Shown here piece after piece: positions 8,710-17,305 of a DNA stretch of 64,000 bases. The DNA is from Clostridium vincentii (lineage in GTDB: Bacteria; Bacillota; Clostridia; Clostridiales; Clostridiaceae). Both the position numbers and the translations under genes were made by a program. The stretch spans positions 1-64,000 of the forward strand of contig NZ_PVXQ01000019.1 of assembly GCF_002995745.1 (NCBI RefSeq). Direction: 5' to 3'. The first letter of the stretch is position 1. Every line of letters begins with the position of its first letter. Below the pieces are notes generated by a model. It did no database searches and was not told the DNA's origin. It was given only the letters and a program-made list of their open reading frames with translations.

Positions 8710-10500
8710 CTACTTTCTATTCGAGGCATAACCTTTAGTCTTATTTATTTCTACAATTATTCTTTCTACAATATCAATTCTCTTGAAGGGAGTAATAATA
8801 TAATATCCATCCACATAGGGAGCAATTTCTTTTGTGATCCTAACTGAAATTTTAACAGCAAGCTCTGTAGCTTCCTCCTTAGATACCTCTTTATATAATT
8901 CTGTAATCTCCTCTGAAACCTTAATTCCAGAAATCTCATTATTCATAAAGCAAGCATTTCTATAGCTTACAACAGGAATAATTCCACCTAAAATCTTAGC
9001 ATCTAAAGTTTCCTTAGCTAATTTTAGATTTTTTAATGCTTCCTTAGTTAAAATTGGTTGAGTTAAAAACATACTTACACCACTTATAATCTTCTTCCTT
9101 GCTTGATTTAATTCGCTTTCAAAATTAATGGCATTAACATTTAAGGCTGCACAAATATTAAAAGGATTTTTGAATATTTCTTCATTTAGCGTCGTAATAT
9201 GCTTTGCTAAAACTGCTGAATTGAAGCTAAACATAGTCTTTATTTCATCCTTTTTTGCAGATGGAACTGGATCTCCTGTTACTACTAAAACATTGTTTAC
9301 TCCTTCAATATTTAATCCTAAGAGTAAAGCCTTTGTAGCATTTATATTTCTATCACGACAAGTCATATGTGGTATAGATGTAATATTAAGCTCCCTTTTT
9401 AGCTTGCACGCAAGTAAGCTGCTATCAACTCTTGCACGAGCAATTGGACAATCTGCTATTGTTATAGCATCCACTCCTAGAGATTTCAATATTTTTGCGC
9501 CCTTCATAAAGAAATCTATATCTGTGTTCATAGGTGGGTCAAGTTCTACTGCTATAACCTTTTCTCCACTATTTATTTTAATTAAAAATTCATTTTCAAT
9601 TTTACTCTCATTACTTTCAGATTTAAGTATAACCTCTGCCTTTAATATGTCATCTAAGGTAAAGGTTTTTAATTTTTGCACAGTTTTTCGAATGTATTCA
9701 GGAGTTGTACCACAACACCCACCTAAAATAGCCACCCCTTGTGTTGCTATCTTAAGCATTTGATTAGCAAAATAATCTGAGCTGTTATCAAAAAATGTTC
9801 TATTATTTACAACTGTTGGGTAACCTGCATTAGGCATTATCGAAACTATTTTATCTTCGATATCAAAATTCTTTATGTAATCTAATAAGTGCTGTGGCCC
9901 TGATACACAATTGAATCCAATAGCATCTATTTCTTCAACATTTGATAATTCTTTAAAAATCTTTTTTCCCGAAAGACCAAGCCTTGTAAATCCATCAGGC
10001 GACACTGCAAATTCTACTAATATAAAAGCTTCTTTATTTTTACTCTTTATGTACTTTGCAAGATCTTTTAAATATTCATCACTACTAAAAGTTTCAAATA
10101 AGAAATTTCCCCCTCCAAGACTTAGAAAAACATCAACTATATCTTTATAATCTTCGAAGAGATTTTCGTTCTTCACAAAAGATATTGGTCCAATATCACA
10201 AAATACAAAAGCATCTTTTTCAGAAATAGCTTCAACTGCGATATTATATCCCTTTGTGATAACCTCTTTAACCTTTTCGAAATCACTTTCAAGGTAAATT
10301 TTATTTGCCCCAAATGTATTTGTTTTAATTGCTTTACATCCTGCATCTAGGTACTTCTCATGTATCTCTAAAATTAATTCCCTATTATTTAAATTAGATA
10401 GTTCACATTTTTTTCCTGCTGAATCAAGCTCTGCATAGTAGGTTCCCATAGCTCCATCAAATATTAGTGGTTGTGTTTTTATATAGTTCCTTACTCTCAT
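8710..10500 (-). CDS. Bifunctional homocysteine S-methyltransferase / methylene-THF reductase
   Basis: Two enzymes in one chain, as in Bacillus YitJ. Residues about 1-285 form a homocysteine methyltransferase barrel with zinc ligands in GFNCVSGPQ and GGCCGTT. Residues about 305-590 form a MetF-type reductase (AVELDPPMNTD, HMTCRDRN, LLVVTGDP-like NVLVVTGDP) that would make 5-methyl-THF from methylene-THF. The pair supplies methyl groups for methionine. The start at 10500 follows GGAGG by 5 bases; the longer in-frame ATG at 10536 has no such site. The first 44 bases overlap the LysR gene, implying translational coupling. No S-box riboswitch lies upstream. Confidence 0.92.
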   Translation of the reverse strand: MRVRNYIKTQPLIFDGAMGTYYAELDSAGKKCELSNLNNRELILEIHEKYLDAGCKAIKTNTFGANKIYLESDFEKVKEVITKGYNIAVEAISEKDAFVFCDIGPISFVKNENLFEDYKDIVDVFLSLGGGNFLFETFSSDEYLKDLAKYIKSKNKEAFILVEFAVSPDGFTRLGLSGKKIFKELSNVEEIDAIGFNCVSGPQHLLDYIKNFDIEDKIVSIMPNAGYPTVVNNRTFFDNSSDYFANQMLKIATQGVAILGGCCGTTPEYIRKTVQKLKTFTLDDILKAEVILKSESNESKIENEFLIKINSGEKVIAVELDPPMNTDIDFFMKGAKILKSLGVDAITIADCPIARARVDSSLLACKLKRELNITSIPHMTCRDRNINATKALLLGLNIEGVNNVLVVTGDPVPSAKKDEIKTMFSFNSAVLAKHITTLNEEIFKNPFNICAALNVNAINFESELNQARKKIISGVSMFLTQPILTKEALKNLKLAKETLDAKILGGIIPVVSYRNACFMNNEISGIKVSEEITELYKEVSKEEATELAVKISVRITKEIAPYVDGYYIITPFKRIDIVERIIVEINKTKGYASNRK

Positions 10501-11410
10501 TAGTACCTCCATTTTTTGTGATTGATTGCAATGCATTAATATAAATTTGCCCCAATCTACTAGGTGATATGTTTTTATGTGTTATTATTCCTACTGTAAT
10601 ATCTTCATTAGCTTCTAATGGGATAGCAATAATATCTGTTCCATTTAAATCTGAGCTTAAAATACCAGTAGAAATAGTATACCCATTCAATCCAATTAAT
10701 AAACTAAATAATGTTGCTCTATCACTTACTTTTATACTCTTTTTATGAGATAGAGTACTTAAAATCTCCTCTGAAAAATGAAAGGAATTATACTCACCTT
10801 GCTCAAAGGAGAGGTATGGATAATCTTCTAACTCCTTCAAAGAAATCTTTTTTTTCTTTGCAAGAGGATTTTTAATACTTATAAACACATGAGGTTTCGC
10901 TGTAAATAATTTATTAAAAATTAAGCTATTGTCTTTAAATAGCTTATTAAGTATCTTTGAATTAAACTCATTAATATACAATATACCTATTTCACTTCTA
11001 AGATTTTTAACATCTTCAACGATTTCATAAGTCTTAGTTTCCCTCATTGTAAACTCATATTCATTAATTGCATATTCCTTAACTAAGTCAACAAAAGCAT
11101 TTACTGCAAAAGCATAATGCTGAGATGATACGGAAAAATGTTGTGGTGAAGGTTTTGCATTTAGATATCTATTCTCTAAAAGCTCTGACTGTTCAACGAC
11201 TTGTCGTGCATATGCTAAAAATTCCGAACCCTCAACAGATAGCTGTATTCCTTTATTTGTTCTAGTGAAAATATTTATATTTATTTGATTTTCAAGTTCT
11301 TTAACTGCATTAGATAAGCTTGGTTGTGTCATAAAGAGGCGTTTTGCGGCTTCATTAATTGAGCCATATTTTGATATTTCTATAACATATTTAAGTTGTT
11401 GTAATGTCAC
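10457..11410 (-). CDS. LysR family transcriptional regulator
   Basis: Regulator of 317 residues with an N-terminal winged helix-turn-helix (MTLQQLKYVIEISKYGS, residues 1-60) and a two-lobed effector domain (about 90-300). The opening is typical of the CysB-like branch, which often controls sulfur amino acid genes. It starts with GTG (11410), with AAGGAAGG about 12 bases upstream. It sits 18 bases after the AIM24-family gene and overlaps the methyltransferase/reductase gene by 44 bases, so all three are probably one transcript and control of methionine genes is plausible. Confidence 0.9.
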   Translation of the reverse strand: MTLQQLKYVIEISKYGSINEAAKRLFMTQPSLSNAVKELENQININIFTRTNKGIQLSVEGSEFLAYARQVVEQSELLENRYLNAKPSPQHFSVSSQHYAFAVNAFVDLVKEYAINEYEFTMRETKTYEIVEDVKNLRSEIGILYINEFNSKILNKLFKDNSLIFNKLFTAKPHVFISIKNPLAKKKKISLKELEDYPYLSFEQGEYNSFHFSEEILSTLSHKKSIKVSDRATLFSLLIGLNGYTISTGILSSDLNGTDIIAIPLEANEDITVGIITHKNISPSRLGQIYINALQSITKNGGTNESKELYKNTTTNI

Positions 11411-11428
11411 GGTATCACCCGGCCTTCC

Positions 11429-12082
11429 TTATTTTGAAGGTTGCATCATCTTTTGAGGATTCCTTGTTTGAATCCATATAACTCCAGGCCCAACGAATTT
11501 ACAAACCAAGCCTTCTTTCCCTGCAATTGAACCGAAAATTCCTGACATTAGTTTCGTAGAATATCCCATATTGCTATCCCACAAAACTAGATGAGCTGAA
11601 TCTACTATATAATTTTCTCCTGGCATGAGTTGCTTTTTATGAATAGCTCCATAGGCGCTTATAAATAAAGTTCCGTGCCCAGATGCCTCCATCTGTATCA
11701 AACCTTCTCCTGATAGTAGCCCATTTATTCCGCCAGATTTAGTATTAACCATAATTCCTGAAGTAGATGCTAAAAAGCTAGATTTTCCTAATCTATAATT
11801 TCTTGAACCATCTAATTCAACCATTTCAATATCACCTAAAAATTGAGGAGCTAAAAGTAATTCTCCATCCCCATTTGATCTAAACTTTTGAATGAACATG
11901 GACTCCCCTGAAAAAACTCTTCCAAGAGTTTTACCTAAGCCTCCAGTTTTAGCCTTCATTTCGAAAACATCACTCATAGATACCATAGCCCCAGCTTCAA
12001 CTATGTACTCTTCCCCTCTACAAGCATTAATTCTCAATACTTTGTTTGTATTTCCATACATTAACTCATACTTTTTTTCCAT
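11429..12082 (-). CDS. AIM24 / TIGR00266 family protein
   Basis: Conserved protein of unknown function with a double-stranded beta-helix fold, 217 residues. Family hallmarks include EEYIVEAGAMVSM, GGLGKTLGRVFSGES and the repeated glycine-rich strands GLLSGEGLIQMEASG. There is no signal peptide. The start at 12082 follows AAGGGGGAA; an ATG 21 bases upstream lacks a ribosome site. It heads a probable operon with the LysR and methyltransferase genes. The family name comes from a mitochondrial protein, but the bacterial role is not established. Confidence 0.85.
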   Translation of the reverse strand: MEKKYELMYGNTNKVLRINACRGEEYIVEAGAMVSMSDVFEMKAKTGGLGKTLGRVFSGESMFIQKFRSNGDGELLLAPQFLGDIEMVELDGSRNYRLGKSSFLASTSGIMVNTKSGGINGLLSGEGLIQMEASGHGTLFISAYGAIHKKQLMPGENYIVDSAHLVLWDSNMGYSTKLMSGIFGSIAGKEGLVCKFVGPGVIWIQTRNPQKMMQPSK

Positions 12083-12177
12083 TATATTTCCCCCTTTATA
12101 CAATTACTTAAATTGTATTTTATTCGATTTTAATTGTCAAATAAATTTTGATTAGATCTTGATTACCTATAATTTCA

Positions 12178-12939
12178 TTATTTTGATATACTACAATTCT
12201 TTAATTGCTTCCTTTCATTAAAGAAAGCTCTATAAGAAAGATACGTTGCCATCATAGTCGCTATAGATGAGGATGAAATAATCATAAAGGTAACCATTAT
12301 TTGAAACTTTATTGCCATGAGTGGAGAGGCTCCTGCTAAAATAAGTCCTGTCATCATTCCAGGAAGGGATACTATTCCTAAGGTTTTGGCCGAATCAATG
12401 GTTGGTATAATAGCTATTTTTATACTTTCCCTTAATATCCCACTAGCTGCTTCCTTAATATCTGCCCCTAAGGATAACTTAACTTCCACCTCTTCACGCC
12501 TATTTTTAAAGGAATTATTTAAATTTCTATAGCTAATTCCAATTGCAACCATGGCATTACTTACTACCATTCCAGCCACAGGTACAATTTCATTAGCAAC
12601 GAAGTTAAGTGCCCCTGATACTACTAGCACTGACATTGTTACACTAGTTCCAAGGAGTATAGAAATAAAGGATATCTTAACTACATTTTTAATTCCTTCG
12701 CCTCTTTTTTTAGTATTAACAGCTGCATTTACAATCATTATTAATACTATTAACAGGGTGAAAATGGGATTTTCTAATCCAAAAATTCTCTCTAAAATAT
12801 ACCCCACTATTGCAAGTTGAATAACAGCTCTTAAAACACTTATTATTATTTCCTTCTCTAAAGCTAGATGTTCCTTATAAGAAATAAATATAGGAATTAT
12901 GATTAAGGTTGATGCTATAATTAATGACCTTGTATCCAT
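12178..12939 (-). CDS. fetB: Iron export ABC transporter permease FetB (UPF0014)
   Basis: Integral membrane protein of 253 residues with about six to seven helices (for example 4-20, 30-48, 57-78, 87-110, 190-215). It carries the family signature VVSNAMVAIGISYRNL and the cytosolic loop KLSLGADIKEAA that contacts the ATPase. In Escherichia coli FetAB lowers intracellular iron under oxidative stress. Its ATG overlaps the stop of the upstream ATPase gene (TAATG), so the two are translated together. No terminator is clear downstream. Confidence 0.88.
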   Translation of the reverse strand: MDTRSLIIASTLIIIPIFISYKEHLALEKEIIISVLRAVIQLAIVGYILERIFGLENPIFTLLIVLIMIVNAAVNTKKRGEGIKNVVKISFISILLGTSVTMSVLVVSGALNFVANEIVPVAGMVVSNAMVAIGISYRNLNNSFKNRREEVEVKLSLGADIKEAASGILRESIKIAIIPTIDSAKTLGIVSLPGMMTGLILAGASPLMAIKFQIMVTFMIISSSSIATMMATYLSYRAFFNERKQLKNCSISK

Positions 12940-13595
12940 TATCTTATCCCCTCCACCTTTTCTATACTTCCATTTGATATTGTTATTCTTTTATTAAAAA
13001 TCCCTTCACTTTGTTCCAAGCTATGAGTAACCCAGATTACCGTAACCCCTTCTTTATTTATATCTTTTATATACTCCTCCACCACCTGAGCATTTACTGT
13101 GTCTAAGGCCGAGGTTGATTCATCTAATAATAGTATATCCGGTATGTACATTAAATTTCTTGCGATGGCTATCCTTTGTTTTTCTCCCCCTGATAGAGAA
13201 TGTATATCCTTGTCCAAAATTCCTTTATCTAAATTAAATCGTTCCAACAAAGCTGAAATCCTATTCTTATTTGTACTTTCTTTACGTATTTTAAAAGGAA
13301 ATTCCAAATTTTCAAATACCTGTTCCCCAAAGAGATGTGGGGATTGAATGCAATAGCTTATGTTTCTTCTTAGGTCTAGAGGATTACATTCCTTATAGTT
13401 TTTTCCTCTATAATATATATCCCCCTTTGATATAGAGATTAAATCTGCACATATCTTTAAAAGTGTACTTTTCCCACAACCTGATGAACCTACTATCGAT
13501 ATACAATCTCCCCCTTCTACATCAATATTAATATTATTCAATATTTTATTATTATCTACTTCATAAAATATCCCTTTTATATTAAGTATCTGCAT
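12939..13595 (-). CDS. fetA: ABC transporter ATP-binding protein FetA
   Basis: Nucleotide-binding subunit partnered with FetB. The 218 residues show Walker A GSSGCGKST (about 36-44), the Q-loop CIQSPHLFGEQ, signature LSGGEKQR, Walker B ILLLDEST and the switch His in VIWVTHS. AAGGAGGGG lies 3 to 4 bases before the ATG. The gene is the first of a two-gene operon. Substrate assignment rests on the neighbouring FetB, not on the ATPase itself. Confidence 0.88.
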   Translation of the reverse strand: MQILNIKGIFYEVDNNKILNNINIDVEGGDCISIVGSSGCGKSTLLKICADLISISKGDIYYRGKNYKECNPLDLRRNISYCIQSPHLFGEQVFENLEFPFKIRKESTNKNRISALLERFNLDKGILDKDIHSLSGGEKQRIAIARNLMYIPDILLLDESTSALDTVNAQVVEEYIKDINKEGVTVIWVTHSLEQSEGIFNKRITISNGSIEKVEGIR

Positions 13596-13719
13596 ATTAC
13601 CCCTCCTTGTTATTATCTATATATATTCTACTCTAAACTTTTAAGTTTTGTTTAAGCTTTCAATTATATACTTTAGTTAATTAATAAAGGAATAGTTCTT
13701 ATATCAATTAATTAAATTT

Positions 13720-14565
13720 ATGGAGGTAATAATAATAACTAATAAAAAAGTGTTTAAGATCTTTCTAGATATTATAATGACAATACTTTTTGTTCTCTTA
13801 ATGAATTTACATGTAACAGGATTGGTCTTCCATGAGATAGCTGGAATTGCAGTTTTTGTTTTTATTTCAATTCACTTGATTTTAAATTTCTCTTGGCTAA
13901 AGGGTATTACGGCCAATCTTCTTAAAAAAAATGAGCTCAATACAAAAAGAAAATTAATGTATGCTTTAAATATTGGTCTGTTTGTTTCTATAACAATAAT
14001 TGTAGTTACTGGAATCATGATATCTATGTATCTATTCCCATCAACTTCAAGTACTCCTTTTATTAAATCAATTCATAAAGGGGCTTCCTTTATGGCTCTT
14101 GGACTTATTGGTATCCATGTAGCTCTTCATTTAAAGTATTTAGTGGCTGCCTTTAAGATTATTTTTATACACTTTGGAGATAAAAATGTAAAGAAGGTCA
14201 TTGCTCGATGTTTTATAGGATTAGCAATTTTACTTGCTTTATATATACCTTTGTCAAAATATCTTTCAATTAATTCTCAATCAGAGTTTGCTTCCGGTAG
14301 CACTCCGCCTGGTAAAACTGTCCCTAATTCTTCAGGAGAGCCTCCTCAAAATCGTAGAGATAGTAATGACACCACCAACACTGATGATAGTTCAATTACT
14401 CAAGATACCACTGATCAATCAGTTAATCTATCTGATTACTTAGATAACCTAACCTGTACTGGTTGTGGAAAAAGCTGTTCCCTACTAAGCCCTCAATGTG
14501 GGAAAGGGGAACAACAAGCAGAAACTGCTACTACCAATTATGAAGTAACGTCTTCAGTACAATAA
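13720..14565 (+). CDS. DUF4405 membrane protein with Cys-rich tail
   Basis: Four or five hydrophobic helices (about 10-30, 38-58, 84-106, 124-145, 166-184), resembling the DUF4405 / cytochrome b561-like family. Candidate heme-ligand histidines are HVTG, HEIAG, HLILNF, HKGASF and HVALHLKYL. After the last helix a flexible Ser/Thr/Asn/Asp-rich tail (about 190-245) leads to CTGCGKSC and PQCGKG, possible redox or metal-binding cysteines. A role in membrane electron transfer is inference. The only in-frame ATG (13720) has no ribosome site upstream; GGAGG lies inside its first codons and points to an ATA at 13732 or 13735, where family members usually begin. Confidence 0.75.
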   Translation: MEVIIITNKKVFKIFLDIIMTILFVLLMNLHVTGLVFHEIAGIAVFVFISIHLILNFSWLKGITANLLKKNELNTKRKLMYALNIGLFVSITIIVVTGIMISMYLFPSTSSTPFIKSIHKGASFMALGLIGIHVALHLKYLVAAFKIIFIHFGDKNVKKVIARCFIGLAILLALYIPLSKYLSINSQSEFASGSTPPGKTVPNSSGEPPQNRRDSNDTTNTDDSSITQDTTDQSVNLSDYLDNLTCTGCGKSCSLLSPQCGKGEQQAETATTNYEVTSSVQ

Positions 14566-14570
14566 TTAAT

Positions 14571-14601
14571 AAAGAGCGAATTTAATATAAATTCGCTCTT
14601 T
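14571..14601 (+). terminator. Terminator of the DUF4405 gene
   Basis: Thirteen-bp perfect stem AAAGAGCGAATTT (14571-14583) with AAATTCGCTCTTT (14589-14601), then more T. It may also serve the convergent small gene at 14629. Confidence 0.9.
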
Positions 14602-14628
14602 TTGCTGATGATTTTTGTTATTAATAAT

Positions 14629-14787
14629 TTACTGTTGTAGGAGATATATCTTTTCAACATCTTCCTCTCTAAGAGAAGATCCTACCTTGTATTTATAAGC
14701 CAAAGCCATACCCCTTACAATCACTTCCTTATTATCTTTATCCATAGCTAAGACAATATTATTGTTAAATATTTTTGTAACATTCAT
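14629..14787 (-). CDS. Stand-alone CAT RNA-binding domain (LicT/SacY type)
   Basis: A 52-residue protein opening MNVTKIFNNNIVLAMDKD and continuing EVIVRGMALAYKYKVG. This matches the co-antiterminator (CAT) domain that in LicT, SacY and BglG binds an RNA antiterminator hairpin. Those proteins then carry two PRD domains for phosphotransferase control; here the chain stops after the CAT domain. GGAGG lies 5 bases before the ATG, so it looks translated. It follows ogt by 49 bases on the same strand. It may be a truncated relic or an autonomous antiterminator; no RAT-like target was seen nearby. Confidence 0.75.
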   Translation of the reverse strand: MNVTKIFNNNIVLAMDKDNKEVIVRGMALAYKYKVGSSLREEDVEKIYLLQQ

Positions 14788-14836
14788 TTTAACCTCCTAT
14801 ACGCTATATCTTTAACTAATGCTTCCTATTTAATAC

Positions 14837-15331
14837 TTATTTTTCCTTGATTGCTTTTTCTAATTCCAAAAGATGTGCCTTCACCTTTAATCCACCTCTA
14901 TATCCAACTAGCTTACCACTGGATCCGATAACTCTATGGCAAGGAATAAAAATAGGTATAGGATTTTTATTGTTTGCAGACCCAACAGCTCGGCAAGCCT
15001 TAGGATTACCAATTGTCTCTGCTACTTCTTTATAGCTTTTTGTTTCTCCATAGGATATAGAACATACGCAGGTCCATACATTTTTCCTAAACTCAGTTCC
15101 TGAAGGAGCTAGAGGCAAAGAGAATTCTTTACGGGTCCCCTGTAAATATTCCTTGAGCTGATTATTTGCTTCTCTTAATATATCAGTTTCTTTAATAATA
15201 TATTCTTCTATGTAACAATCTATCTCAAAAAATAAATTTGTAATATCCCCATCCTTTTCAACAATTCCAAGTCTGCCAATATCAGTATTATAATAATAAA
15301 TATTTCCCATAGTTAAGATATCTTTTCCCAT
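14837..15331 (-). CDS. ogt: Methylated-DNA--protein-cysteine methyltransferase
   Basis: Suicide DNA-repair enzyme that removes O6-methyl or larger alkyl groups from guanine onto its own cysteine. The active site is PCHRV with the following IGSSGKLVGYRGGL block, and the helix-turn-helix segment SYGETKSYKEVAETIG contacts DNA. At 164 residues it is the short, Ogt-like form without an Ada N-terminus. AGGAGAGG lies 6 bases before the ATG. It shares a strand with the downstream CAT-domain gene. Confidence 0.93.
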   Translation of the reverse strand: MGKDILTMGNIYYYNTDIGRLGIVEKDGDITNLFFEIDCYIEEYIIKETDILREANNQLKEYLQGTRKEFSLPLAPSGTEFRKNVWTCVCSISYGETKSYKEVAETIGNPKACRAVGSANNKNPIPIFIPCHRVIGSSGKLVGYRGGLKVKAHLLELEKAIKEK

Positions 15332-15481
15332 TTAACCCCTCTCCTTTTACATCAACTTTTAGATAAAGTTTATCGCTTCGTTAATTTATAGTATAGCTCT
15401 TATTCTATAAAAATTTAATAATCTTATCACAAACTATGTTATTATCTTTTATAAGAAGTTTTATATTTAAAGGAGATTTTT

Positions 15482-15748
15482 ATGTTTGAAATTCTTATAC
15501 CATATATACTTGCAATTAATTTAATTGGCTTTATTATCATGTTTATAGATAAGAAAAAAGCCGTTCATCGAAAATGGAGAATAAGTGAAAGCACACTTAT
15601 TACTATCTCAATTTTAGGTGGTTCCATCGGAATGCTCCTAGGAATGCATTGTTTTAGACATAAGACCAATCACAAAAAATTCACCCTAGGGGTTCCAGCA
15701 ATACTAATAGTTCAATTAGGGATAATACTATTTTTTCTCCAAAGGTAA
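15482..15748 (+). CDS. DUF1294 family membrane protein
   Basis: Small membrane protein of 88 residues with three hydrophobic helices (about 2-20, 36-55, 68-86). It carries the family motif DKKKAVHRKWRISE, then LGGSIGMLLGM and FRHKTNHKKF. AAAGGAG lies 5 bases before the ATG. Function is unknown; in other bacteria the domain is sometimes fused to a cold-shock domain, which is absent here. It is a single gene with its own terminator. Confidence 0.85.
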   Translation: MFEILIPYILAINLIGFIIMFIDKKKAVHRKWRISESTLITISILGGSIGMLLGMHCFRHKTNHKKFTLGVPAILIVQLGIILFFLQR

Positions 15749-15755
15749 AAATAGT

Positions 15756-15803
15756 AAAGAAGCTGTGTTAAATAAGAATTAACTTACTTAACACAGCTTC
15801 TTT
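15756..15803. terminator. Bidirectional terminator between DUF1294 gene and cheX
   Basis: Sixteen-bp perfect stem AAAGAAGCTGTGTTAA (15756-15771) with TTAACACAGCTTCTTT (15788-15803), T-rich on both outer sides. It separates convergent genes. Confidence 0.9.
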
Positions 15804-15827
15804 TTCATTTCTTTAAATAATTCATAA

Positions 15828-16295
15828 TTATATTCTGTTCTTTTCTAAAGAAATATTAACTTCAATAAGCATTCCATCTACGCTCATCTCCACACAAAGG
15901 ACCTTATCAGAGTTAGAACTTGCTGTAAATTCTCCCTCAATAAGGGTCGGTGTAGATATATCTACTTCTATATTATCCTTTGAAAAATTCATTGCAACAT
16001 TCGCTGTTAACATATTAACAAGTTCTGATATAGCACTTTGAGGCAACTCATCGAATTTCTCTACAGGCATCCCCATCATCATTATTGATGCGATTTTCAT
16101 TGCAGTATCAACACTCATTCCGTAAATAATATTACCTTTGACATCTCCGATAATGCCAATAATAATCACAACTCCTCGGCTTTTTATATATTTACCCTTT
16201 ACGCTAATCCCATTTTTCTCAATATTATTTAACCCGAGTTGAGGTAATATATTGCTAAAGGCTTCTAGTACTGGATTTACATGATTGACATCCAT
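15828..16295 (-). CDS. cheX: Chemotaxis protein CheX
   Basis: CheX removes phosphate from CheY-P, resetting the flagellar signal. The 155 residues show one CheC/CheX phosphatase motif, SAISELVNMLTANV, with the key Glu and Asn in the ExxN pattern. The opening MDVNHVNPVLEAF and SRGVVIIIGIIGDVKG are typical. Its start overlaps the end of the upstream response-regulator gene by 19 bases. The cluster likely serves the H-NOX chemoreceptor encoded further upstream. Confidence 0.9.
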   Translation of the reverse strand: MDVNHVNPVLEAFSNILPQLGLNNIEKNGISVKGKYIKSRGVVIIIGIIGDVKGNIIYGMSVDTAMKIASIMMMGMPVEKFDELPQSAISELVNMLTANVAMNFSKDNIEVDISTPTLIEGEFTASSNSDKVLCVEMSVDGMLIEVNISLEKNRI

Positions 16296-17152
16296 TCTCC
16301 ATCACCTCTCTTAAACCCTATATTTATTGCTAAATCTCCGAATTGAGATTTAACATTTGCAGAGTAGGTATTCTCTAATTCTGCTTTTGATATATTTATT
16401 GATTCACCATGAAATGTAGTTGGTGGAGCAACTCTTAACCCAAATAGCTTATTTTTCTTATTTATCATTGAACATGCGTTTCCTGCGAACATATTAGCTA
16501 TTTCTGACATAACATTAAGTAACTCTTCGTTATTTTCAGGCTCTCTTTTTAACAATACTGCCGCAAGACTCTTTGCTGTTCCAAAGGACATATCCAAAAT
16601 TAATCTACCTGAATATTTACCTGTAATACCCATAACTATTGATATACCTTCACTATGTATGGCGATGTCATCATTACTTTCATCTGTAATTTCTGGCATT
16701 GTCTTTGTAAGCCTATTGAAAAGGTTTAACACAGCTTCCTTAAATACGTTTGAATATAATCCTTCTAGCTCTAGATATAATTCCTCATCTGCCATAACTC
16801 TATTTATTAATAATGATAATTCTTCTTGATCAACAGGTTTTTGAATATATCCACATACATGAGTTTTTTTCGCTTTTCTTACAAGCTCCTCATCCATCAT
16901 TGAGCTAACAATTATCACTTTAATATCTTTATTGATTTTATGAATTGCCCTTGTGCATTCAAATCCATCTGTTCCTGGAAGAGTCATATCCATAGTTACT
17001 AGATCAGGTTTTAGTCTACTAACTTCTTCAATAACTTCCTCTAAGCATTTTGCCTCACCAACTACATCAAATCCACTTTCAGTTATAATATCTCTTAGCA
17101 TTGCTATTTGAAAAGGCGAGTCATCGACGATTAAAATCTTTACATCCTTCAT
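16277..17152 (-). CDS. Response regulator with C-terminal CheX-like phosphatase domain
   Basis: An N-terminal receiver domain (1-120) has the acidic pair in IVDDSPFQ, the phosphoacceptor Asp in VTMDMTLPGTDGFE and the conserved Lys in IQKPVDQ. A C-terminal CheX/CheC-like domain (about 135-285) carries MSEIANMFAGN, with the ExxN phosphatase residues. The fusion suggests a phosphatase switched by its own phosphorylation, or a phosphate sink. It lies in one transcript with cheX and downstream of the H-NOX receptor. No cheA is in the window. Confidence 0.88.
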   Translation of the reverse strand: MKDVKILIVDDSPFQIAMLRDIITESGFDVVGEAKCLEEVIEEVSRLKPDLVTMDMTLPGTDGFECTRAIHKINKDIKVIIVSSMMDEELVRKAKKTHVCGYIQKPVDQEELSLLINRVMADEELYLELEGLYSNVFKEAVLNLFNRLTKTMPEITDESNDDIAIHSEGISIVMGITGKYSGRLILDMSFGTAKSLAAVLLKREPENNEELLNVMSEIANMFAGNACSMINKKNKLFGLRVAPPTTFHGESINISKAELENTYSANVKSQFGDLAINIGFKRGDGEWMSIM

Positions 17153-17255
17153 AATTCCATCTACCCCTTTAGTTTATTTTTCATCCTCTAATCATTATAT
17201 TTAATAATTAGGACTTATTCAACATTTCTTGTAAAAAATTGAATAATATTTTTTT

Positions 17256-17290
17256 CTTCATTATGATAATGTAATATTATCACAATGAAG
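17256..17290. terminator. Long hairpin between H-NOX receptor and response regulator
   Basis: CTTCATTATGATAAT (17256-17270) pairs with ATTATCACAATGAAG (17276-17290) with one mismatch. The T-rich tail is on the plus side; on the minus strand A residues follow, so for the receptor transcript it may be a weak terminator or an RNA-stability element. Confidence 0.5.
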
Positions 17291-17305
17291 TTTTATTGTT
17301 CTAGA

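Noticed and set aside
9128..9763. Plus-strand open frame of 211 codons
   Set aside because: Shadow of the methyltransferase/reductase gene on the other strand; the minus-strand protein has clear family motifs.
10501..10560. S-box (SAM) riboswitch ahead of the methionine gene
   Set aside because: The upstream sequence is the coding end of the LysR gene; no S-box elements or terminator were found.
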